NCBI GenBank assembly: GCA_023630585.1
Contig: CM042535.1
Coordinates: 34,444,399 to 34,508,398, forward strand
Direction of reading: 5' to 3'
From: Cranoglanis bouderius
Lineage: Eukaryota > Chordata > Actinopteri > Siluriformes > Cranoglanididae
DNA length: 64,000 nucleotides
Shown: one piece after another, positions 49,940-59,292 of the stretch
Numbering within the stretch: position 1 is the stretch's first letter
Layout of the letters: each line of letters begins with the position of its first letter
Program-made: the position numbers and the translations under genes
Notes under the pieces: generated by a model
The model's input: only the letters and a program-made list of their open reading frames with translations
Databases searched by the model: none
What the model was told of the DNA's origin: nothing

Positions 49940-50255
49940 GTTGCCATATGGCAACAATTACATTTTACCATTTAACAAAATACTAAAAATATATAAACTT
50001 GTTTATACTTATCTCTTATAGCGTTTCATTTTTTTTCCTTTAAATAGTTTTGCCTAAATATTGAGAAATTAATAACATTTTGAGAGCTGATGGAGGATGA
50101 CCTTCACCATGCCATGTGATTGCAGAAAAGGAAAAAATCTTTTTTATTATGTTGAGGTTAAGGACCCCTTTTGTCCATTTACATAGAAAAATAGTAGTGT
50201 TGTGTTTTTGCTTATCAAAAAATTGGAGATAAATTCATTGTTGCCATATGGCAAC
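49940..50255. repeat. Pair of identical 16-bp palindromes 300 bp apart
   Basis: GTTGCCATATGGCAAC at 49940-49955 and again at 50240-50255, exactly 300 bases apart. They may be the ends of a small transposable element or paired protein-binding sites. Confidence 0.6.
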
Positions 50256-50259
50256 ACCA

Positions 50260-51362
50260 TGCAGTAAAGGGATATGCCAACTTTTCCTTGACCCCGTCAG
50301 TGTTTTCGTATTCCTGATTCCAAAAAGATCGTCTGGTGTCCATGCAGGCTTATTACTCCGTCTAGTGGATGTGTGTAGTGCGGCAGGAGGTGGGATTTGG
50401 AACGAGTTGCACACACTATAGTTACAGCATCGATGTAACGCACCACCGTGAAGCATGTTGTGTTTAAACATAGCTGTGTACCAAATGAAAACTTTTGTTT
50501 TGCGAACATCTCTACTGGGCAACTACAAATAAAAATTAAAAAATTAAAAAATGAGTCCCAGGCACCTGGGCTCCTGATTTGTCCGCCCATGGTTAACACT
50601 TAAAAATTGTAACACTCGGGCCTCACTTGTACAAGCCCAAGTCTGTTTAAATAACCTTCATAGCCTTCCTTACTTCACCTTCTGTTATACTTTGAGACTG
50701 AAAGCATGTGTAAAATCAGGATGTATCCCAAACACTAGGAATTGATAGTAGAGTTCTTATTAGAATCCATCACGAATATTATAATGTAATTTGAAACACG
50801 ACGAAGAGTCACTTTTAGTTATCATTATCAGCTAGATAATCACATAATTAGCGGTTAGACATCACTACATAAATCATGAAACACACTTAGCTAATCCTTA
50901 CTGAGGGAAGATGGAAAAGATAAACAAATGTGACCTCAACCTCTGTTTTTTTTTTTTAAATTCTAATTTGAAACTATTTGAATATTCGTAAGCAAACTTG
51001 CCTTGAGCGCCGTATAAGTGCTGAAAAGCGTGAGGATTTGAGATGTTTCTAGTAAGAACGCTGACTAGACATAAATTCTAGTGTTTGGGACACGGGCTGT
51101 TTCCACATGTCATGTCTGCTGTTTATTTGATTTGCTAATCTCTAATTACGATGTAACAAGTAGGTTATTAGCAGGATTATGTAGCTGATATGGTTTTGTT
51201 ACTCAGAGAGGAATTGAGTTGCTGGTGAAAGTGGCCTGTGCTGAAGCTCTATATTTATTTGATCATCTTAGGACGACCTAACGAACTCGACAACCCCTCC
51301 ATAAGCAGTGGGTTTTATAGCAAGTGTATGTTTATATAAATAAACTATTTTAAATGTACTTC

Positions 51363-51401
<39 letters not shown>

Positions 51402-51907
51402 TGTTTGAGACTGGTACATTGTTTTATTGTTTTATATTTCTGCCATTTCTTGAAAATGAAAATGGGAGGGGAAAAAAAAATGCTGATTAATATTTTGTAT
51501 TCTTTATTAACTTAATCAGTTCTATATGTTGTGCATGATACATGATTACCAAGTTCCAGCTGTTCAGAATATTTTAATGCGTTATTTTAATGCATAAAAC
51601 ATTAAGAAATTTCTTACAAACCTCACAATTACTACATTAAATAGAATTAAAAGAGTCATATCAATAGATATGAAGGCCTTAAGCTCCCGAAAAGAGCTTA
51701 AATAAAGCCTTAACGTCTTAAATAAAGCCCTAAAATGAATAATCAAATGAATGATTAATTAAAAAATAAAAATTATACATAAAAACTGAAAAAAACAAAA
51801 ACAAATATTAAACATCGTGTCACTATATGAATTCATTCTCAATAGAAAAATATGAATAAAAATAAATACAAATATTTCTATGAAGAGGTTCATAATTACT
51901 TGTTTGA

Positions 51908-51938
<31 letters not shown>

Positions 51939-53180
51939 GCAAGCTGGAATTTCTAAACAAAACTAATTTTAGAAAATACAAGTAAAAAGTTTTTAAAAAT
52001 CTGAGTAAATTTGTTCTTGTCTTGTTTGTTCATTTACCTGCATGTGCTAATCCTCTGTAGAAACACCAGTGTTTCATTTATACACTTATTCTCTTGCATT
52101 GCATTAGAATGATGTTTTTTTTTTCATTAGAATATAAACACTGTTTACAAAAGAACTGTGACAGATTAAGTAATTAAATTCCCCTTTGACTGAAACTAGC
52201 TTAGAGTCACATTTCTCTGAGAAATAAAAAGTACACTTATGTCACTTGTATACCGTATAATATACATAAATATGTGTAAGCCTTGTCTATAACTTTTTTT
52301 TGTTTTGTTTTGTTTTGTTTTCTGTTACAGTGGTGAAAATCACAACCCATATTATCAAAGTTATTATAGTTAGGGGTCCAAGCACCAAAGTCAACTCAGA
52401 CCTAATATGTCCTGCTGGTAGAAAGTTAAGGAATAGAAAGCACTATGGCTCCAAAAAATACATTATGTGAACATTTTAAATCATGTGAATGAAATAAATC
52501 CATACCGGAGGGTTCAGTATGGAATTTCTGGAATTTATTTTACAGTTAAAAGAGCTACAAAAAGTTTGCGAACCACTGCTTTACAATACAGTAATAACAC
52601 ACCCCTAAGTGTTAACATATCCTGATGTGGCGAATATACATATCAGTCTGTACAGGATTTCGGAGGTTTTATTTGTGATTGTGAGGCCAAAAATGTTTGA
52701 TTTTGTCGCGGCTTTTTTGCAAAATCTGCGATGCAAATTGCTGAGTTTTTTTGTGCTTTTTTTACGGAAAACTACTTGAATTGGCGAAATTGCAGTTGCA
52801 CAAAATTGTTTTGCACTGTTTTTTGGTCAATGAGAACTTTTAGCTGTACTCATGTTCGACACACGTGAATCGAAGAGCTTTGACTCGTGAGAGGGCTTTG
52901 GCTGAATGCGCGTTGTGATGACGTCACATGACACGTCTTGGACCAAATATATGGAAAATCTGTGGTAATTTTGAAAAATTGCAAGCTCCTCCGAATATTG
53001 CGGAGTTTGCTTGATTTTGTGTTCATTTCTGCGATCGCAAAATCACGAAATCATGAAGGGACTGAAATATGAGCAGTAGGAACAATTGGTTATGCTGTTT
53101 ATTATACATGAGGCAGTCAAAATATAATGGAATTGTTTACTACTTCAAACTGAGACGACAGTATTGACATTAGCTGCAGG
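50260..53180. other. Intergenic, gene-poor
   Basis: No supported gene. Contains (TG)n at 51365-51399, (AAT)n at about 51908-51936, a TIR-element end at 52373-52390, and a segment with repeated 'TGCGAT...AAATC' motifs (52645-53060) that looks like an old DNA transposon. Confidence 0.45.
51365..51399 (+). repeat. (TG)n microsatellite
   Basis: About 17 units. Confidence 0.93.
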
Positions 53181-53183
53181 TTT

Positions 53184-53189
53184 TTTATT
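53184..53189 (-). other. Possible poly(A) signal of the PHOX2-like gene
   Basis: TTTATT on the + strand, AATAAA on the coding strand, about 240 bases past the stop. The region is AT-rich, so chance occurrence is possible. Confidence 0.3.
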
Positions 53190-53426
53190 ACATGGTCAAA
53201 TATACAGTGCTTAGTGCTGCTATTTTTTTCTTCTTTTCATTTTCATCACAATATGGCTAGGCTTATATTTAAAGAGGTAGATGGGCTATTTACAGATCCT
53301 GGAAAAGAAATTGTTCCAGGAACCAATGATACAGAAATAAAAACGGGTACATAAGCTACATGAGTAGCAACAAAAAATTTTTTTAAATTTTATCTGGACT
53401 ATATCATGGTTGGGTTGTGAACAACC

Positions 53427-53642
53427 TTAGAGCGAAAACGTTTCCACATGCCATCCATTGCTTTTCGGTAGAGGACTACATGTGGCTTCAGTGGTTGAGC
53501 AGAGCTCACCAAACTTCACAGATGATGAAGCGTGTGAATTGGACATTTTCACCAAATTTTTCTCTTCTTTAGTTGGTGCTCGAGGACCACTGGCTGCACG
53601 ATCTTGCCTGCGCACTTTAGCACGCCTGTTCTGAAACCAAAC
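53427..53642 (-). CDS. PHOX2-like exon 3 (recognition helix and tail)
   Basis: Begins 'VWFQNRRAKVRRQDRAASGP' after acceptor 'ctttcag' and stops after 'SNGWHVETFSL'. The tail is 57 residues; in PHOX2A and PHOX2B it is well over 120. Confidence 0.9.
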   Translation of the reverse strand, partial: VWFQNRRAKVRRQDRAASGPRAPTKEEKNLVKMSNSHASSSVKFGELCSTTEATCSPLPKSNGWHVETFSL

Positions 53643-55434
53643 CTGAAAGAAAACCCATACGGCGACTGAGAAACAGTGCAACGGCATACAATCCTGGCGG
53701 TGCATTATACTTTAAACAAGCCCTCTGCTGCCTTGGAGGTGAATTACAATTTCAGTGAAACATCGTCATCTTCTTGATCCATACCGGCTCAACGCTACTG
53801 GTGAAATTAAATATGTCTTGTGAGTGAAATGATATTAGGGGTAAATTTAGTAATGCAATGTACAGCGATATCAGTAGTTGCTTTGAAATTTTAATATCAT
53901 AACAAGTGATGTATCACCCAACCTGATATAGAGTCGCATCTCAGCCACAAGAGGGCAAAAGCAATAAAATAAAATGTTACCTGGACGCGAGCCTCGGCTA
54001 GGTCGATCCTATGGGCGAGCTCCTCGCGCATGCAGATGTCAGGGTATTGAGTCTCAGCAAACACGCGCTCCAGTTCCAGAAGCTGCGTGTGCGTGAAGGT
54101 GGTGCGCATGCGCCTGCACTTGGGCCTCCTGCCAACACCTGCAGCATCAAGGAGATTAGGAAGAAGGGGTAACATTACACCAGATACATGGAGTTTTCTC
54201 AAATGTGACATTTCCTTTTTTTTATTGATTATTTGAAACAAGGAGTAAAATAAAATGAGTAAAAATAATTTTTGGTATCTGAGACCAGGAGGAAACGTGC
54301 AGAGTAGCGGTTTGCCAAGACTATGGGAGGTCATTTAGGTCAAAAGCACAGTCAAACAATTGCGCATACAAACACAAAATACACATAATACACATAATAG
54401 CATATATACTTTCTGAAACAATTGCAGACCACAGACTACATGGGAAGCCTGGGCCTCTCCTTAAAATGTAGCAATAGTTATATACTTCAACAGACAGCTA
54501 TGCTTTCCCTATTTTTAACCACCACTGACGTCTTCCAACGGCTTCTTTCAAGCATATTAAAAAAAAAATAAGAACAAACAATTGTTCCTATTAATTTTCT
54601 CCTTCGGTCAGTCATTATATACTTTATGTATGTACGTTAGGTACGCCACTTTAATAGGAACACCTGTACGTCTCTTCATTCATGCACAATGCATAAAATC
54701 ATGCAGATACAGGTCAAGAGCTTCAGTTTATGTTCACATCAAACAAAGAAAAAAATGTGATCTCCGTGACTTTAACCTTGGCATGTTTGTTGGGGCCGGA
54801 TAGGCTGGTTTGAGTATTTCAGAAACTGCTGATCTCCTGATCACAGCACACAGCAGTCTCTAGAGTTGACAGAATAGTGCGAAAAGCAAAATAACATCCT
54901 GTGAGCAGCAGTTCTGCGGGCAGAAATGCCTTGTTGATAAGCGAGATTATATGAGAATGATCAGGTTGGTTCAAACTGACAGGAAGGCTACAGTAACTCA
55001 AATAACCACTCTTTACAACTGCAGTGAACAGAAAAGCATTTCAGAATGCACAACAAATCAAACATTGTGGTGAGCTTAGCACTTAAGTTGAATTAATAAA
55101 CAAAATACACACACAAAAAAAAATCCTAATTTCCAATGCTGATTGAATATGTACAGTGTTGAATTAACTCTTGCAGTGATCGTTGATTATTAACTTTGTG
55201 GATATTTTTCACCAGTTAGGTGATGTTACCTATTACGCAGAGGGAGTTTGATTGATCTCTCAGATTGTCCAGGATGCAAGGATATCGTGGAAGAACAGGA
55301 AAAGCTCTGCTCTGGATGAAATTGACCTGAACTCCAAAGGGATGACTGGAAGAACCGAAATCCGAAGCGAGGCTGGCCGTTCCCATCAGGTACTGCGGCT
55401 CGCAGGCTGCAGAGTCCAAGCAGGAGAAATCCAT
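53427..55434 (-). CDS. PHOX2-like paired-type homeobox gene, divergent and short (3 exons)
   Basis: PHOX2 proteins are nuclear transcription factors that specify noradrenergic and autonomic neurons. Coding exons (complement): 55230-55434, 53981-54138, 53427-53642; splice phases (1, then 0) and the number of exons equal those I recall for PHOX2B. Predicted 192 aa. Residues 1-68 resemble the PHOX2 N-terminus ('MDFSCLDSAACEP', 'ASLASDFGSSS', 'NLRDQ'). The homeodomain is at about 76-135 ('ELERVFAETQYPDI', 'EARVQVWFQNRRAK'); W48, F49, Q50 and N51 are intact. The linker before it is about 10 codons shorter than in PHOX2B, several otherwise invariant positions are changed (YPDIC for YPDIY, AKVRRQD for AKFRKQE), and the 57-residue tail lacks Ala/Gly tracts. 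It lies downstream of limch1 on the opposite strand, the vertebrate PHOX2B position. PROP1 or ARX families fit less well. I infer a diverged PHOX2B paralogue. Confidence 0.85.
53981..54138 (-). CDS. PHOX2-like exon 2 (homeodomain helices 1-2)
   Basis: 158 nt; starts 'GVGRRPKCRRMRTTF' after acceptor 'gctgcag' and ends 'LAEARVQ' before 'gtaaca', the same homeodomain break as PHOX2B. It is 30 nt shorter than PHOX2B exon 2 as I recall it, all at the 5' side. Confidence 0.9.
54640..55070 (+). mobile_element. Tc1-like transposase fragment in PHOX2-like intron 1
   Basis: 'AGGTACGCCACTTTAATAGG' then a degenerate helix-turn-helix region ('NLGMFVGAG', 'GLSISETADLL'-like text in a shifted frame) and 'GAGCAGCAGTTCTGCGGGCA', a familiar fish Tc1 N-terminal region. 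Several stops; dead. Confidence 0.6.
55230..55434 (-). CDS. PHOX2-like exon 1
   Basis: ATG at 55434-55432 chosen because 'MDFSCLDS' aligns with the PHOX2A start 'MDYSYLNS'. An upstream in-frame ATG exists (55578) but the intervening residues do not look PHOX2-like. Donor 'ATAG/gtaaca' leaves one base, as in PHOX2B exon 1. Confidence 0.78.
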
Positions 55435-55799
55435 CGTAGAGAGAAAGTCACACACTTTCTGCTCCTTTGGTTTAGAGTGGCGCTTATAAGTGTCACCTGC
55501 TTTGTGACCCCCCCACCCCCACCCCAGCAGTCTTTGCATGACAAAAAGCTCACAGCAGCAACCAGCCTTTTCCATCACTGAGGGAAACCAGTCAAAAATG
55601 TTTTCTTACTTATTAGTAGGAGCCTTTTTTGTTACATCAAGACTTCATGGCACTGTCCATCTCTATCTTCACTATAATGGAATATTTAATATTTATATGT
55701 ATTGTGATGCCTTGAATGGTTGATTAGATCGGCAGTTATGGAGACTGAAATGTTTATGAGCAGTCTGTGAAAAAAATCTTAGCATTTAAAGCATGAGAC

Positions 55800-55801
<2 letters not shown>

Positions 55802-55889
<88 letters not shown>

Positions 55890-55966
55890 TAGTAATAGTA
55901 GTAGTAGTAGTGTTATTATTATTATTATTATTAGTAGTAGTAGTAGTAGTATTAGTAGTAGTAGTG

Positions 55967-56005
<39 letters not shown>

Positions 56006-56118
56006 GTAGTAGTAGTAGTAGTAGTAGTAGTAATAGTAGTAGTAGTAGTGTTATTATTATTATTATTATTATTAGTAGTAGTAGTAGTAGTAGTGGTAGT
56101 AGTAATAGTAGTAGTAGT

Positions 56119-56167
<49 letters not shown>

Positions 56168-56205
56168 GTAGTAGTAGTAGTAGTAGTAGTAATAGTAGTA
56201 GTAGT

Positions 56206-56242
<37 letters not shown>

Positions 56243-56265
56243 GTAGTAGTAGTAATAGTAGTAGT

Positions 56266-56302
<37 letters not shown>

Positions 56303-56423
56303 GTAGTAGTAGTAGTAGTAGTAGTAGTAATAGTAGTAGTAGTGTTATTATTATTATTATTATTATTAGTAGTAGTAGTAGTAGTAATAGTAGTAGTAGT
56401 AATGTTGTTATTATTATTATTAT

Positions 56424-56455
<32 letters not shown>

Positions 56456-56466
56456 ATAGTAGTAGT

Positions 56467-56521
<55 letters not shown>

Positions 56522-56566
56522 GTAGTAGTAGTAGTGGTAGTAGTAATAGTAGTAATAGTAGTGTTG

Positions 56567-56608
<42 letters not shown>

Positions 56609-56637
56609 GTAGTAGTAGTAGTAGTAGTAGTAATAGT

Positions 56638-56672
<35 letters not shown>

Positions 56673-56718
56673 CATTATTATTATTATTATTATTAGTAGT
56701 AGTAGTAATAGTGTTAAT
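55802..56718. repeat. Compound TTA/GTA triplet array with higher-order blocks
   Basis: About 0.9 kb of alternating (TTA)n and (GTA)n runs. Each (GTA)n run is interrupted by 'AATAGTAGTAGTAGTG', so the array consists of about a dozen repeated blocks of 50-90 bases. It lies about 370 bases upstream of the PHOX2-like ATG. Confidence 0.95.
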
Positions 56719-56763
56719 CTAATGACCAACTTAACTACATTTTGCATTTTGCATGTTGAGACA

Positions 56764-57010
56764 TACAGTACTGTGCAAAAGTCTTGGTACATGCAAAGAA
56801 GTGCTGTAAAGCAATGATGCCTTCAAAAATAAATGTTTCTAAATAAGAATACTGTAAACATCGGTAAACTGCAATAAAATAAGCAAAGCAAAGTGTGACA
56901 ACCTTTTGCTTTTTTGTTTGTTTAGTTTAGTCACAGGTACAATTTGTGCAGTTTTTACTGAGCGTCTTGGGGAATCTGCCACAGTCCTTCTGCAGACTCT
57001 GACTGTCACA
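56764..57010 (+). mobile_element. MITE-like fragment (left end)
   Basis: 'CAGTACTGTGCAAAAGTCTT' and the following bases match the ends of the 33168-34788 element. The right end is not seen; a (CTT)n tract follows. Confidence 0.55.
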
Positions 57011-57019
57011 TTTGCGTTG

Positions 57020-57097
57020 TCTTCTTCTTCTTCTTCTTCTTCTTCATCTTCTTCTTCTTCATCTTCTTCTTCTTCTTCTTCTTCTTCTTCTTCTTCT
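57020..57097. repeat. (TTC)n microsatellite
   Basis: About 25 TTC units with two ATC variants. Confidence 0.95.
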
Positions 57098-57184
57098 GCA
57101 TGCAAAGAAGTGCTTTATGTACAATTAAGTGCTTTGGTGGGTTCTAGGAAATTGCTTAAGTGTAAAAGAATATACAGTACAAAC

Positions 57185-57186
<2 letters not shown>

Positions 57187-57230
<44 letters not shown>
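57187..57230. repeat. (CA)n microsatellite
   Basis: About 22 units. Confidence 0.95.
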
Positions 57231-57232
<2 letters not shown>

Positions 57233-57469
57233 TATTTGTCTATATAGCTATATATTTATTAGTATGACACATCACATTTCAAGACTACTTCTCGTTTAGT
57301 CCTCGTCATGTTGTATGTTGTATATGTTTATTAAATATAAATATATTTATCTGTTGTATATTAATTATAAGCTATGGTTTTTTTTCTATTCATATTTTTA
57401 TTTCAGCTGTTTGCTATATGTAAGATAAATGATGCTAAACAGTCAGTTAAAATGATTGATGATTGACCA

Positions 57470-57545
57470 CGCGCGCTATAGCGCGAAGAGGGCGTGGTCA
57501 CGTGACGCCGCTCAAAGCGCCTGCATCCGGCCATGTCATCCATCA
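57470..57545. promoter_or_regulatory. GC-rich cluster with two perfect palindromes
   Basis: Contains CGCGCTATAGCGCG (57472-57485) and GTCACGTGAC (57497-57506; a USF/TFE-type E-box) in an otherwise AT-rich intergenic region. It could be a distal promoter or enhancer of exosc9 or the PHOX2-like gene, or a piece of an unknown repeat. Confidence 0.35.
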
Positions 57546-58500
57546 TAACACTCATATGAGAGGCTCGAGCTGCGTGTTATAAAGCTGACAATAACCACCA
57601 TTGTGAGGTGTAAAATCGGCGGCTGGTGTCTGGCTTAAAAAAGGACATCTGCCTAAATGCAAATTCTGCCTACGGACAATCAGAGGTCATAAAACAACAT
57701 GAATGGATAAAAAGATAATGTTGTGCCTTTCTATTCAGCTCATAAACTCATGAAAACAGTCTGCAGGCTGGTGATTAATGATGTCTGTTTGTCTGATTAT
57801 AAACAAGGAATGATACATAAATCAAGTTTGTCTTATTTTTCCCTTTACAGAAATCTCTACATTGACTGTGAGTACCTACAGTATAGAAGCACTATATAAG
57901 TAGTTATAACTGACAATAATTATTTATTCATCTATATGTTTTGGTTCTATACAGACTCAGAAATGCTCAATGAATTAAAATAGTCCTTTGAGACTCTTTG
58001 ACTTTTGAGATTCAGTTCCTGTACAACAAAATAAGTTAAAATATGGGACATTTTTAGGGGCCATTTTAATTCCATCAATGTTTTCCATCATGGATCAAAC
58101 ATTTATGGCTTTCTGAAATCCCTGGGATGGTGTTTAATCATGTCAGAGAGCAATCAGAAGGCTAACATTCTCACAGAACCAAACATTTAGCATTCTTTGT
58201 GCCAGAGCAACCTTTTTCTAATAGCATCTGATGAGCTACATAAAATCTTTCAAATTCATGGAAATAAACACAAGCTCAGCTGGTGCTAGGACGCACCGAT
58301 GCAATACACATTCTCGCCACATGATACTTGGCGCTGTTCAACGCATTTCGCAGCTCAGCGTCTCTCAGTCAAATAAAACATTAGTATTAAAATTACACAT
58401 CTGTGTTATTGCAGTAAGCTTTAGGTGTATAGTACGGTCATTATTAAGTTTTAACAAATAGCGATCCGACTGTGGGCTCTTATAATATAATAACGAGGGA
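57546..58500. other. Intergenic upstream of exosc9
   Basis: No supported gene or recognised repeat; possible distal regulatory DNA. Confidence 0.4.
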
Positions 58501-58670
58501 TTCTTTGGCTACTAGAAAGCGGACGCCCGTACTTACGTCATTACTGCGCGCCATTGTTTTGCTTTGCCGTCGTCATTAAATCGCGCACGAGGCCACTCAT
58601 GCTTACAAGAGGAACGTGAGCGCCTTATTTTATAAACTGTATATACATTTGGCTCATTAGAGCGGCAAAT
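58500..58670 (+). promoter_or_regulatory. exosc9: Likely exosc9 promoter / 5' UTR
   Basis: The 170 bases before the ATG are richer in CpG than their surroundings and hold a CRE/ATF-like TTACGTCA (58533-58540) and a GCGCGCCATTG stretch. No TATA box at a convincing place. Promoter identity is inferred from position. Confidence 0.45.
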
Positions 58671-58736
58671 ATGAGGGAAACTCCTTTATCAAACTGCGAG
58701 AGAGTCTTTCTCCTTAAATCCATCGAGGGAAAAAAG
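58671..58736 (+). CDS. exosc9: exosc9 exon 1
   Basis: 22 codons from ATG to 'IEGKK', donor 'gtaaat', phase 0. Confidence 0.93.
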
Positions 58737-59216
58737 GTAAATAAAAAATAAAATACAGCTGTGAAATACAGAAGTGACAGAAGGTAACTGAATTTTCTCG
58801 CTAGCTATCCGGTTTAGCACTGAATATAAACTTAGTCCCAAATGGCCTCGTGCTCCCTATATAAGCGCACTGCATAGGGCATGAATGAATAGTGTACACA
58901 CTCTGTTAAGTGCACTAGGTTTTCAACGGGGAGTCGATTGAGGTCCTGCCTATAATAGAGTAATGGTTCTGAATGTTTTCGTTATTTTCTAATTTTGTTT
59001 TGTAACTATTATCAAAGTTATTATGCTCATGAACAATCTCAACTGAATTCTAATGACTTTTAATTTGTTGAATTTTATTTCTATTAAAGTTGAGAAATGT
59101 TAAAAAAAATTCAAATAATAAAAATAATACAAATTTAAATAATATGGCAGATTTTTTTTGGAATAGTTTGTTTGTAAAAAAAAAAATAAATTTTTACTTT
59201 GCTGAGGGCTTCTGTT

Positions 59217-59292
<76 letters not shown>

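Noticed and set aside
49940..49955. Firm RFX X-box call
   Set aside because: Half sites fit but the spacer is four bases, outside the usual 0-3; kept only as a palindrome of unknown function.
50235..50599. Two overlapping frames of about 100 aa on the - strand downstream of limch1
   Set aside because: No recognisable domain, no splice partners, in gene-poor DNA.
55435..55578. N-terminal extension of the PHOX2-like protein from an upstream ATG
   Set aside because: The extra 48 residues do not resemble PHOX2 while the internal Met starts the family-like sequence.
55779..56792. Reading frames of more than 300 residues of Leu/Ile/Val runs on both strands
   Set aside because: Pure translation of TTA/GTA triplets; no start context, no domain.
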